Assembly (NCBI GenBank): GCA_937927695.1
Contig: CALBRU010000057.1
Coordinates: 1-5,091, forward strand
Length of the DNA stretch: 5,091 bases
From: an uncultured Thiomonas sp.
GTDB lineage: Bacteria > Pseudomonadota > Gammaproteobacteria > Burkholderiales > Burkholderiaceae_C
Direction of reading: 5' to 3'
This document shows, piece after piece, positions 1 to 5,091 of the stretch (position 1 is its first letter; each line of letters begins with the position of its first letter). The notes below the pieces were generated by a model that was not told where the DNA came from, ran no database searches, and was given only the letters and a program-made list of their open reading frames with translations. The position numbers were made by a program, and so were the translations under genes.

Positions 1-703
1 GCTGCAGCGTCGCGGCCGGCTGTGCCGCCGGGCGCACGGCCTGCCCGTTCTGCGCTACGACCAGCGGGCGCACGCCGCCCTCGCGGTAATGCGGGTACAT
101 GCGGTTGGACAGCATGAGCTTGATGCGCTCGAGCTGATGCATCACCAGGCGCACGCGCTGATTCAGGGCGTTGAAGGCCACCAACCCGAGCACGGCGATG
201 AACAGGCCCGCTGCCGTGGCCAGCAGCGCCTCGCCCACACCGCCGGTGACGGCTTGCGTGGCCGCCCCCGGGTTGGAGAGCGCCGAGAAGGTGTTGAACA
301 TGCCGATGATGGTGCCCAGCAGACCGAGCAGCGGTGCCAGGGTGACGATGGTGTCGAGCATCCACAGCCCGCGGTCGATGCGCGGGGCCTGGTCCATCAC
401 CGCTTCTTCCAGCCGGTCGGTGAAGTGATCGAGCGGGTCGGCCAGATCATGCTGCAGAGCCACGGCGACCACCTGCGCCGCGGGCGAGTCGGCGTCATCG
501 TCCACCTTGGCCTTGAGCTGCTTCACGTCCACGTGCGCGTGGCTCTTGAGCTCGCGGATCCAGCCTTTGGCCGAGGCCAGCATGCGCGAAATCGCCCAGA
601 AGCGCTCCACGCTGACGGCCAGCGCGACAAACAACAGCAAGGCCATGATGTAGAGAATCCCGCCCGAGGTCTGGGCCAGGTGGGTGAGGGTGTCGAGGGA
701 CAT
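1..703 (-). CDS. exbB: ExbB/TolQ/MotA-family proton channel protein (partial, C-terminus beyond left edge)
   Basis: Inner-membrane subunit of the ExbB-ExbD(-TonB) motor, which uses the proton gradient to energise outer-membrane receptors. The visible 234 residues contain no stop codon, so the gene continues past the edge. Three membrane segments are visible at about residues 16-32, 116-139 and 157-178, with a cytoplasmic loop between the first and second. The second contains APLLGLLGTIIGMFNTF and the third GEALLATAAGLFIAVLGL, both family hallmarks. Thr131, Glu158 and Thr163 align by motif with E. coli ExbB Thr148, Glu176 and Thr181, the residues tied to proton passage. The Pro/Ala/Gln-rich tail after about residue 205 makes it somewhat longer than a minimal ExbB. 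The ATG at 703 has a GGAG seven bases upstream. The upstream neighbour on the same strand is a TonB-dependent receptor, which favours ExbB over TolQ or MotA. exbD and possibly tonB would be expected beyond the edge, but this is inference. Confidence 0.9.
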   Translation of the reverse strand, partial: MSLDTLTHLAQTSGGILYIMALLLFVALAVSVERFWAISRMLASAKGWIRELKSHAHVDVKQLKAKVDDDADSPAAQVVAVALQHDLADPLDHFTDRLEEAVMDQAPRIDRGLWMLDTIVTLAPLLGLLGTIIGMFNTFSALSNPGAATQAVTGGVGEALLATAAGLFIAVLGLVAFNALNQRVRLVMHQLERIKLMLSNRMYPHYREGGVRPLVVAQNGQAVRPAAQPAATLQ

Positions 704-710
704 GATCTAA

Positions 711-714
711 CTCC
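711..714 (-). promoter_or_regulatory. Ribosome binding site of exbB
   Basis: GGAG on the minus strand, seven bases before the ATG at 703-701. It supports that start codon, and the protein begins with the usual short periplasmic segment before the first membrane helix. Confidence 0.6.
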
Positions 715-737
715 AGGGATGAACTGAAAAACCGAAC

Positions 738-766
738 AACTTAGCCGGGGTTCGTGACACTGTCAC
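738..766 (-). promoter_or_regulatory. Candidate sigma-70 promoter for exbB, overlapping a palindrome
   Basis: On the minus strand GTGACA (766-761, five of six matches to the -35 consensus) is followed after exactly 17 bases by TAAGTT (743-738). TAAGTT matches only three of six -10 positions, but these are the first, second and sixth, which matter most. Transcription would start near 731, leaving a leader of roughly 28 bases that contains the GGAG. The -35 element and most of the spacer lie inside the inverted repeat at 747-773. The alternative is that exbB is simply read through from the receptor gene and this match is chance. Confidence 0.3.
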
Positions 767-773
767 GAACCCC
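747..773. repeat. Perfect 13-bp inverted repeat with 1-base centre (operator or intercistronic hairpin)
   Basis: The arms GGGGTTCGTGACA (747-759) and TGTCACGAACCCC (761-773) are exact reverse complements around one C at 760. The repeat sits in the 85-base gap between the receptor stop codon and the exbB start. As RNA on the minus strand it would form a strong hairpin. However, the nearest U-run (five T, 731-727) begins about 15 bases after the stem, so it is not a textbook intrinsic terminator. As DNA it looks like a dimeric repressor or activator site placed over a candidate -35 element. It could also act as an mRNA-processing or stabilising hairpin that sets receptor and ExbB levels apart. 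Confidence 0.8.
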
Positions 774-788
774 GCGATCACAGCGGCA

Positions 789-3143
789 TTACTGGAACGG
801 CACCGAGAAATTGACCATGAAACTGCGACCCGCGTTGGTGTAGAACAGCGGCACGTTGCCGCCTGTGTACCCCGCCAGGGAGTTGATCTTGGTGTTGTTG
901 GTCAGGTTGAACAGTTGCAGGCCGATCTTGGTTCCATGCGGCAGGAAGGAAGCATCTTGCACCGTGTAGTTGACCGCAGCGTTCAGAATGGTGCTCGACG
1001 GAATCTGATAGATGCCTGCCGGGTTTCCATTAGCGTCGACGCCAATGTCACCATAGTTGGAGCCGATGTACTTGGCGATCAGCGAGGCATACCACGCGCC
1101 GCGGTTGTAGATCACCCCGGCAGCCCCAGTGGTCTTGGGCACGCCGGCCAGTTGCAGGCCGTCGCTGTCTTGTTTGGCCTGGTTGTAGGCGGCGTTGCCA
1201 TACAGGCTGATACCGCTGCCGACGTAATAGGTGGCCTCCATCTCCGCGCCCCGGTATTTCACGCCGCCAGCGTTGTAGAAATACTTCTGCCCTGCCACGG
1301 TGCGTGACTGAACCAGATTGGTGAAGTCGATGTTGTAGAGATCGCCGCTGAGGGTGAGGGCTTTGGATCGCCAGGTGGTGCCAACCTGATAGTTGGTGGT
1401 CTGCTCCGGCTCCACGGCGCTGGCGCCGGTTTGCGGATTGGGGATGTAGAACAGGTTTTCGTTGGGCGCCAGATAGCCTTTGGCCACCTGTGCATACGCA
1501 CTCCAGTTGGGAGCAATGGCGTAGTGCAGTTCGACGGCGGGGAGCACCTTGCTCCAGGTCTGGGTGTAGTCCAGCGGTTTTTTGCTCTTTTGCTCGATTG
1601 GGGCGTTGTCGTGGCGCTGGAACCAAGCGTACTTCAGTCCGCCGCGCAGTTGCAACTGGCTGGTGAGGTTCCAGTCGTACTGAATGTAGGGCTGTGCGGT
1701 GGTGAAGGTGCCGTTGATCAGGCGATCCACCGCTTTGCTGATGCCGTTGGGATAGGTGCCGCTGGCGTTCCAGGCCTGGTTATCGGAAAAGTCGATTTCC
1801 GAGTTGTAGCGGTGATAGGTCTGGTAATTCAGCCAAAGTCCGTAGTGCAGTGTGCCTGGCCCGAAGGTCTGGTGCATGCGCAGCAGATCGCCCCAGTTGC
1901 GATAGTTCAGGTACATGTGCTGGCCGGGAATATTGTTGGCGCCGTTGATGGTGCCATTGGGCGTATCCGCCCCTGCAGGGAAGGTGCCGTCAGGGTTGAG
2001 GCAGTTGACTTGGCCGTAGTCGCAGCCGCCGCCGTTGGGGTCAAGGCCGTTCCAGCCACTGTGGTAGTAAGCGTAGGTGTAGAGCTTGTTATCGATCTGC
2101 ACATCGCCCACGCTGGTTTTCAAGCCCAGGTATTCGAAGTCGCTCTGAAAGTCGTCGTAGTTGTAGCCGGTATAGGCCTGGCTTTGCGGGTTGCTGCTCA
2201 GGCCGTAGTTCGGGCCGAACTTTTGGATCTGCCCTGGCAAGGTGCTGGTGTAGGGATATTTGCTCACCGAGACATAAGGGGCGGAAGTGGCGCCGACGAT
2301 GGCCGCGTTGCCGCCACTGTTGCGGTTGACCATGGAGACGAAGGTCAGCAGCGAGTTGTCGCCGACGGGTCTTTCCGCCTTGATGAACAGGTTTTTGCGT
2401 TGTGTGCTGGCGCCGCTTAAATACCCGTCGCTCTTGAGTTGGCGGTAGTCGATGAAAGCGCGCATGTCGCCGTAGTTCTTCATCACCCCGGTATCGAACT
2501 CGGCTCCGAGCAGCGCGGTGCCGAAGCTGCCAAAGCTGCCATAGAGCGTGGTCTGCGGCTTGTCCAGAGGCTCTTTGGTGAGCAATGAAATGGTGCCGCC
2601 AAACGTGGCGTAGCCGATGGTGGAGGCATTGCCCGGGCCGCGATCGACAATGATTTGGCCGATGTCCTGCGGCATGAAATATTCCGCCGAGTGGTGGGTG
2701 AAGTCGTTCGAGTCGCCCACCGGAATGCCGTCCCAGGTCAGGTTGTACTGTCCGTCCTGAAATCCGCGGATCGACAGCCCCTTGCTGTTGCCCAGACCCG
2801 GGCCGTTGGGCTCGATGTCCACCACGCTGGGGGCGATGCTGACGATGTCGCTGTAGTTGGCCGTCGCGGCCTGGGTGTTTTCGATGTAGTGTTTGTTGAT
2901 GATGGACTGCGGCTGCCCGGCTTTGAGCGAGCCTTGTGTGGGCGCCTGGTGCGGCGCGCTTTCCTGCTTGGCTTTTTCGCGCTCGGCAGCGGTCTGGCCG
3001 CTTCCTTGCGCCCCCGCCTGCACTGTGCCCAGACTCTCGGGAGAGGTCTGCGCGTGGGCTGCGGCAAATGGCACGGCGAGCAGGGCGGCCAGGACGGACT
3101 GGGTGAGTCGCGATGGCTTGAAGGTGGGTCGATGGCGAGACAT
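789..3143 (-). CDS. TonB-dependent outer-membrane receptor, ligand unknown
   Basis: A 784-residue gated beta-barrel that binds a ligand at the cell surface and imports it using TonB-ExbB-ExbD energy. Residues 1-31 form a signal peptide (basic start, hydrophobic LAALLAVPFAAAHA, cleavage after AHA). SLGTVQAGA at about 37-45 resembles a TonB box. A Gln/Ala/Lys/Glu-rich linker covers about 46-76. The plug spans about 78-192, with KGLSIRGF, YNLTWDGIPV and VDRGPG, the usual plug motifs. The barrel fills the remainder and ends GRSFMVNFSVPFQ, the expected last strand, but with Gln after the terminal Phe. Cys374 and Cys381 flank a short segment and could form a disulfide in a surface loop. No STN signalling domain is present, so FecR/sigma surface signalling is unlikely. 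An in-frame ATG at 3209 would add 22 charged residues before the signal peptide and has no ribosome binding site. The ATG at 3143 has AAGGGAG nine bases upstream and gives a proper signal peptide. Substrate (siderophore, metal chelate or other) cannot be told from sequence alone. Confidence 0.93.
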   Translation of the reverse strand: MSRHRPTFKPSRLTQSVLAALLAVPFAAAHAQTSPESLGTVQAGAQGSGQTAAEREKAKQESAPHQAPTQGSLKAGQPQSIINKHYIENTQAATANYSDIVSIAPSVVDIEPNGPGLGNSKGLSIRGFQDGQYNLTWDGIPVGDSNDFTHHSAEYFMPQDIGQIIVDRGPGNASTIGYATFGGTISLLTKEPLDKPQTTLYGSFGSFGTALLGAEFDTGVMKNYGDMRAFIDYRQLKSDGYLSGASTQRKNLFIKAERPVGDNSLLTFVSMVNRNSGGNAAIVGATSAPYVSVSKYPYTSTLPGQIQKFGPNYGLSSNPQSQAYTGYNYDDFQSDFEYLGLKTSVGDVQIDNKLYTYAYYHSGWNGLDPNGGGCDYGQVNCLNPDGTFPAGADTPNGTINGANNIPGQHMYLNYRNWGDLLRMHQTFGPGTLHYGLWLNYQTYHRYNSEIDFSDNQAWNASGTYPNGISKAVDRLINGTFTTAQPYIQYDWNLTSQLQLRGGLKYAWFQRHDNAPIEQKSKKPLDYTQTWSKVLPAVELHYAIAPNWSAYAQVAKGYLAPNENLFYIPNPQTGASAVEPEQTTNYQVGTTWRSKALTLSGDLYNIDFTNLVQSRTVAGQKYFYNAGGVKYRGAEMEATYYVGSGISLYGNAAYNQAKQDSDGLQLAGVPKTTGAAGVIYNRGAWYASLIAKYIGSNYGDIGVDANGNPAGIYQIPSSTILNAAVNYTVQDASFLPHGTKIGLQLFNLTNNTKINSLAGYTGGNVPLFYTNAGRSFMVNFSVPFQ

Positions 3144-3152
3144 GACTGATTG

Positions 3153-3159
3153 CTCCCTT
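3153..3159 (-). promoter_or_regulatory. Ribosome binding site deciding the receptor start
   Basis: AAGGGAG on the minus strand, nine bases before the ATG at 3143-3141. It decides between this start and the longer in-frame ATG at 3209, which has no such sequence in front of it. Confidence 0.75.
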
Positions 3160-3237
3160 GGGCGGTGGCGGGTGGGTTGACGAAAGCTGTCATTCCATTC
3201 CTGCGACATGTCCGCGGGGTTGCAAGAACCTGTCTGA

Positions 3238-3266
3238 ATCCTGTCCTACTGCGCCAAAGATGTAAA
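3238..3266 (-). promoter_or_regulatory. Candidate promoter of the receptor gene
   Basis: On the minus strand TTTACA (3266-3261, five of six -35 matches) is followed after 17 bases by CAGGAT (3243-3238, three of six -10 matches). The weak -10 element would suit an activator-dependent promoter. A CACTGTCAAGAT element (3281-3270) ends just upstream of the -35 and resembles half of the inverted repeat at 747-773. Transcription would start near 3231, giving a leader of about 88 bases. I see no Fur-box-like or riboswitch-like sequence in this leader. Confidence 0.3.
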
Positions 3267-3294
3267 CAAATCTTGACAGTGCGAATGCTTCTCT

Positions 3295-4005
3295 TCACGG
3301 CATCGAGGACGCCTTGGCCCAGCGATACCCCGCGCCATGCACGGTTTGCACACGGTCATGCAGATCATGCGGACGAAGGTGCCGACGCAGGCGAGCCACC
3401 GCGGTGTGCACGGTGTCGGCGTGCGCGCGTGCGGGAATGTCCATGGCCAATCGCAGCTCTTGTGGGCTCAGGATATCGCCCGGCCGTGCGCCCAGAGCCC
3501 ACAACAGCAGAAACTGCTGCGAGGGCAGGCTGAGGCAATGATCCCGGATGCGGAGCGTCCGGGTTTGTCCGTCGAGCTCCAGAAGGGGTGCCAGCTGGAT
3601 GCGGTCTCCAGCCAGCGGCGCGAGGCGTTCACGCAGGCGAGCGAGCTGGGCGCGTATGAGCTGCGGTGGACTGTCGATCGGCAGCAGGGCATCGGCGCCC
3701 GCCTTTAGCGCAGCCATGGCGCCGGGAGAGGCGCAGTCTGGCAAAAAGGCGATGACTCGGGACGTTTGACCTCCGAGAGGATGTCGCAGGCGCATCAGCC
3801 AGTTGGTCAATTCATGCACGTCCTCGCCGCTGACAGCCAGTACCGCCCAGGCGTCACCTACTTTGAGCCGCCGTAGGGCCTCATCGGCATCGACAGGCTG
3901 GCTGTTCCTGTCCTGGCAGGGTGAGGGGGCTGAGGCGAATTGAAGCGATAGAACAGAATGTTTGATCGGCACGATCTGGGCAGGTGGTCCGCTGATGAGA
4001 GTCAA
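3295..4005 (-). CDS. OmpR/PhoB-type winged-helix regulator with degenerate receiver domain
   Basis: DNA-binding transcription regulator. Residues about 140-230 form a Trans_reg_C winged helix: LELDGQTRTLRI, then LSLPSQQFLLLWALGARPGDILSPQEL, then the recognition part TVHTAVARLRRHL and the closing wing VQTVHGAGYRWA. Residues about 14-128 have the outline of a receiver domain, with AALKAGADALLPIDSPPQLIRAQLARLRERL matching its last strand and helix. The catalytic residues are missing. The acidic pair after strand 1 is not evident, the phospho-acceptor Asp position (about 56-58, VLAVSG) is non-acidic, the conserved Thr falls in AFLP, and the conserved Lys is replaced around Pro-Ile-Asp. It therefore probably does not accept phosphate from a kinase, and none is encoded in view. 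The start is undecided. The boundary given is a TTG at 4005, and an in-frame GTG at 3972 would put the first receiver strand nearer the N-terminus. Neither has a Shine-Dalgarno sequence. The receptor gene follows on the same strand after 151 bases, making it the likeliest target. Confidence 0.85.
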   Translation of the reverse strand: MTLISGPPAQIVPIKHSVLSLQFASAPSPCQDRNSQPVDADEALRRLKVGDAWAVLAVSGEDVHELTNWLMRLRHPLGGQTSRVIAFLPDCASPGAMAALKAGADALLPIDSPPQLIRAQLARLRERLAPLAGDRIQLAPLLELDGQTRTLRIRDHCLSLPSQQFLLLWALGARPGDILSPQELRLAMDIPARAHADTVHTAVARLRRHLRPHDLHDRVQTVHGAGYRWAKASSMP

Positions 4006-4018
4006 GTGTGCGTAACAG

Positions 4019-4029
4019 TTTTGACAAAA
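4019..4029. repeat. Short dyad TTTTG-A-CAAAA in the divergent intergenic region
   Basis: A perfect 5+1+5 inverted repeat between the divergent regulator and transporter genes. It contains TTGACA (4021-4026), which could be the -35 element of the rightward gene, and it carries the same TGACA core found near the other two minus-strand genes. It could be a regulator site serving both divergent promoters. It is short enough that chance is a real alternative. Confidence 0.35.
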
Positions 4030-4054
4030 GCGTGACGGGTCGGCCCACTATCAT
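4021..4054 (+). promoter_or_regulatory. Candidate promoter elements of the yddG-like gene
   Basis: TTGACA at 4021-4026 is a perfect -35 match. The best -10 match, TATCAT (4049-4054, five of six), lies 22 bases further on, longer than the usual 16-18. CACTAT (4046-4051) gives a 19-base spacer but only three of six matches. If TATCAT is the -10, transcription would begin near 4061, almost on the ATG at 4063, which would make a leaderless or nearly leaderless mRNA. Confidence 0.3.
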
Positions 4055-4062
4055 GCGCCGCG

Positions 4063-4911
4063 ATGAAACTCAGCGCCCAAGCCAATCTCTATGCCCTCGG
4101 CGCCATTGCCCTGTGGGCAACGCTCGCTACCCTGGGGGTGGCGCTTTCTCAGGTGCCGGCCTTCGCGCTGACCGGGTTGGCACTGATCATCGGCAGCGTG
4201 CCGACGTGGGGCCATTGGCGGCAGTGGCGCGTGTCTCGCGCGGCGTTGGCGTTGGGCGTTTATGGCCTGTTCGGATTCCATTTCCTGTTGTTCATCGCCT
4301 TGCGCCATGCGCCGCCGGTGCAGGCCAATCTGGTGAATTACCTCTGGCCCTTGTTCATCGTGGTGCTGGCGCCGCTGCTCTTGCCCGGGGTGCGCCTGCG
4401 GTTGGCCCATGTGCTGGCGGCCGGTCTGGGTTTTCTGGGTGCGGGGCTGGCGATTCTGGGCGGTCACTCGTTAGAGGCGGCCTGGGCCTGGGGCTACCTT
4501 CCGGCCTTGGGATCGGCGCTGATCTGGGCCACGTTCTCGCTGGGTAGCCGCCGTATGGCGCAGTCGGGCAAAGGGTTTCCCACGGCGGCGCTGGGCTTGT
4601 TCGGCCTGATTTCGGGCCTGCTCGCGCTGGGGTGTCATGTCTGGCTGGAGCCGCCCCTGCACCTCGGTCTGCGCGATGGTTTGCTGATTGTGGTGATGGG
4701 GCTGGGCCCCCTGGGCGGCGCCTTTTTGTTGTGGGACCGGGCGCTGAAACTGGGTGATCCGCGCACCATCGGAGTGTTGAGCTACCTCACGCCCTTGGCG
4801 TCGACCCTGCTGCTGATTGCCGTGACCGGGCGGGCGCTGACAGTCTGGATCGGTCTGGCAACGGTGCTGATCGTCGGCGCTGCGTTGTTGGCCATGCGGG
4901 TGAAAGACTGA
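4063..4911 (+). CDS. yddG: EamA/DMT-superfamily transporter, YddG-like (probable aromatic amino acid exporter)
   Basis: Inner-membrane drug/metabolite transporter of 282 residues, the usual length for the family. Ten hydrophobic helices are visible at about residues 8-29, 33-49, 60-81, 87-107, 113-133, 141-161, 173-194, 203-223, 235-255 and 257-277, in the two five-helix EamA halves. Features recalled from YddG proteins are FGFHFLLFIALRHAPP (70-85), VNYLWPLFIV (91-100), the SALIWATFSLGSRR segment closing helix 6 (151-164) and LGPLGGAFLLWDRALKLGD (214-232). E. coli YddG exports aromatic amino acids and related compounds. The same substrate here is inference from resemblance, and a broader metabolite range is possible. 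The ATG at 4063 is the only reasonable start: a TGA lies in frame at 4033-4035 and helix 1 begins within ten residues. No Shine-Dalgarno sequence precedes it. It is divergent from the regulator, so its connection to the TonB genes may be only by position. Confidence 0.88.
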   Translation: MKLSAQANLYALGAIALWATLATLGVALSQVPAFALTGLALIIGSVPTWGHWRQWRVSRAALALGVYGLFGFHFLLFIALRHAPPVQANLVNYLWPLFIVVLAPLLLPGVRLRLAHVLAAGLGFLGAGLAILGGHSLEAAWAWGYLPALGSALIWATFSLGSRRMAQSGKGFPTAALGLFGLISGLLALGCHVWLEPPLHLGLRDGLLIVVMGLGPLGGAFLLWDRALKLGDPRTIGVLSYLTPLASTLLLIAVTGRALTVWIGLATVLIVGAALLAMRVKD

Positions 4912-4980
4912 GTTTTTTCATCAGGCGGCGTGATTTTTGGCTGGCCACACAGGCCGACCTCGATGCGCTCACCGCAGATC

Positions 4981-5000
4981 GGCAACTACAGGCAACTACC
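4981..5000 (+). repeat. Two tandem copies of a 10-base unit
   Basis: GGCAACTACA is followed at once by GGCAACTACC, two copies differing only in the last base. They lie in the noncoding stretch after the transporter gene. With two copies, a replication-slippage duplication is the simplest explanation. Confidence 0.6.
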
Positions 5001-5020
5001 TTACGCGCAAGCTGGGGTTG

Positions 5021-5043
5021 CTAGGAGCCTGTCGGGCTTGAGG
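5021..5043 (+). repeat. REP-like short palindrome (tentative)
   Basis: CTAGGAGCCTGTCGGGCTTG, starting at 5021, holds a small stem AGCC (5026-5029) and GGCT (5035-5038) around a five-base loop, preceded by GGAG. Repetitive extragenic palindromes mobilised by REP-associated tyrosine transposases often have a conserved tetranucleotide such as GTAG or GGAG before an imperfect stem. The shape and intergenic position fit, but only one copy is in view, so being dispersed in the genome is inference. Confidence 0.3.
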
Positions 5044-5050
5044 ATCGCGG

Positions 5051-5091
5051 GCTGCAAAAGGGCGGTGCGGCGCCCTGGTGCAGCGGCTTTT
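5051..5091 (+). terminator. Stem-loop followed by T-run at window edge, possible terminator
   Basis: An outer stem GCTGCA (5051-5056) with TGCAGC (5079-5084) encloses an AAA/TGG internal loop and an inner stem GGGCG (5060-5064) with CGCCC (5071-5075) around a six-base loop. GGC and then at least four T residues follow at the very edge. It could end the transporter transcript about 140 bases after its stop codon. The gap before the T-run and the truncation by the edge keep this uncertain. A second palindromic repeat is the alternative. Confidence 0.4.

Larger units (their letters stand above)
4912..5091. other. Noncoding tail after the transporter gene
   Basis: This stretch holds no gene I can support. 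It contains a T6 run directly after the stop codon (4913-4918, without a convincing hairpin before it), the tandem 10-base repeat, the REP-like palindrome and the edge stem-loop. One open frame (4920-5021, ending at TAG 5022-5024) lacks an ATG and is too short to identify. Confidence 0.6.

Noticed and set aside
89..727. Plus-strand open frame of 212 codons
   Set aside because: It is antisense to exbB, whose protein shows clear family motifs. The translation is rich in His, Gln and Arg and has no recognisable domain.
1431..2420. Plus-strand open frame of 329 codons
   Set aside because: It is antisense to the receptor barrel. Its Val/Ala-rich, repetitive composition comes from reading GC-rich codons in reverse, and there is no ribosome binding site or domain.
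3141..3209. Longer receptor start at the ATG at 3209
   Set aside because: It would put 22 charged residues before the signal peptide and has no Shine-Dalgarno sequence, whereas the ATG at 3143 has AAGGGAG at a good distance.
3160..3294. Riboswitch or Fur box upstream of the TonB receptor
   Set aside because: No cobalamin-type conserved segments and no GATAAT-type Fur repeats are visible in this leader.
4051..4985. Several minus-strand open frames opposite the transporter gene
   Set aside because: They are shadows of the membrane protein on the other strand, giving Gln/Arg-rich translations without motifs.
4920..5024. Short plus-strand frame reading RRRDFWLATQADLDALTADR
   Set aside because: It reads like real protein and could be a gene relic, but it has no ATG start, only about 34 codons and no recognised family. 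It is not supported as a gene.
1..5091. CRISPR array, tRNA/rRNA genes, insertion sequences or retron-like elements
   Set aside because: No regularly spaced repeats, tRNA-like folds, transposase or reverse transcriptase reading frames were seen on either strand.

Overview
The window suggests a Gram-negative proteobacterium with a GC-rich genome. The evidence is an outer-membrane TonB-dependent receptor, an ExbB-type energiser and a proteobacterial amino-acid exporter. The overall style of the proteins and codons suggests a betaproteobacterium (Burkholderiales, perhaps Thiomonas-like). That placement is an impression from the sequence and was not tested by any search.

Layout. Three genes lie on the minus strand and read leftwards: a winged-helix regulator of the OmpR/PhoB class with a degenerate receiver domain (3295-4005), a TonB-dependent outer-membrane receptor (789-3143), and an ExbB/TolQ/MotA-family proton-channel subunit that runs off the left edge (1-703). 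One gene reads rightwards from 4063 to 4911, divergent from the regulator. It encodes a ten-helix EamA/DMT transporter resembling the aromatic amino acid exporter YddG. The last 180 bases carry no gene I can support, but they contain a short tandem repeat, a REP-like palindrome and a stem-loop followed by T residues.

How the genes may work together. The receptor imports an unknown ligand across the outer membrane. It has a signal peptide, a TonB-box-like segment, a plug and a barrel, but no N-terminal signalling (STN) domain. ExbB, with partners presumably encoded beyond the left edge, would supply proton-motive energy. The regulator next door has lost the phospho-acceptor Asp, the conserved Thr and the conserved Lys of a true receiver, and no sensor kinase is visible. 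It is a candidate phosphorylation-independent local regulator of the receptor.

The intergenic regions contain related TGTCA/TGACA elements. The clearest is a perfect 13+1+13 inverted repeat between the receptor and exbB that overlaps a candidate exbB promoter. A 10-of-12 match to half of it lies just upstream of a candidate receptor promoter. I see no entirely new system. The most interesting material is this possible small regulon and the lack of a ribosome binding site at the yddG-like gene.
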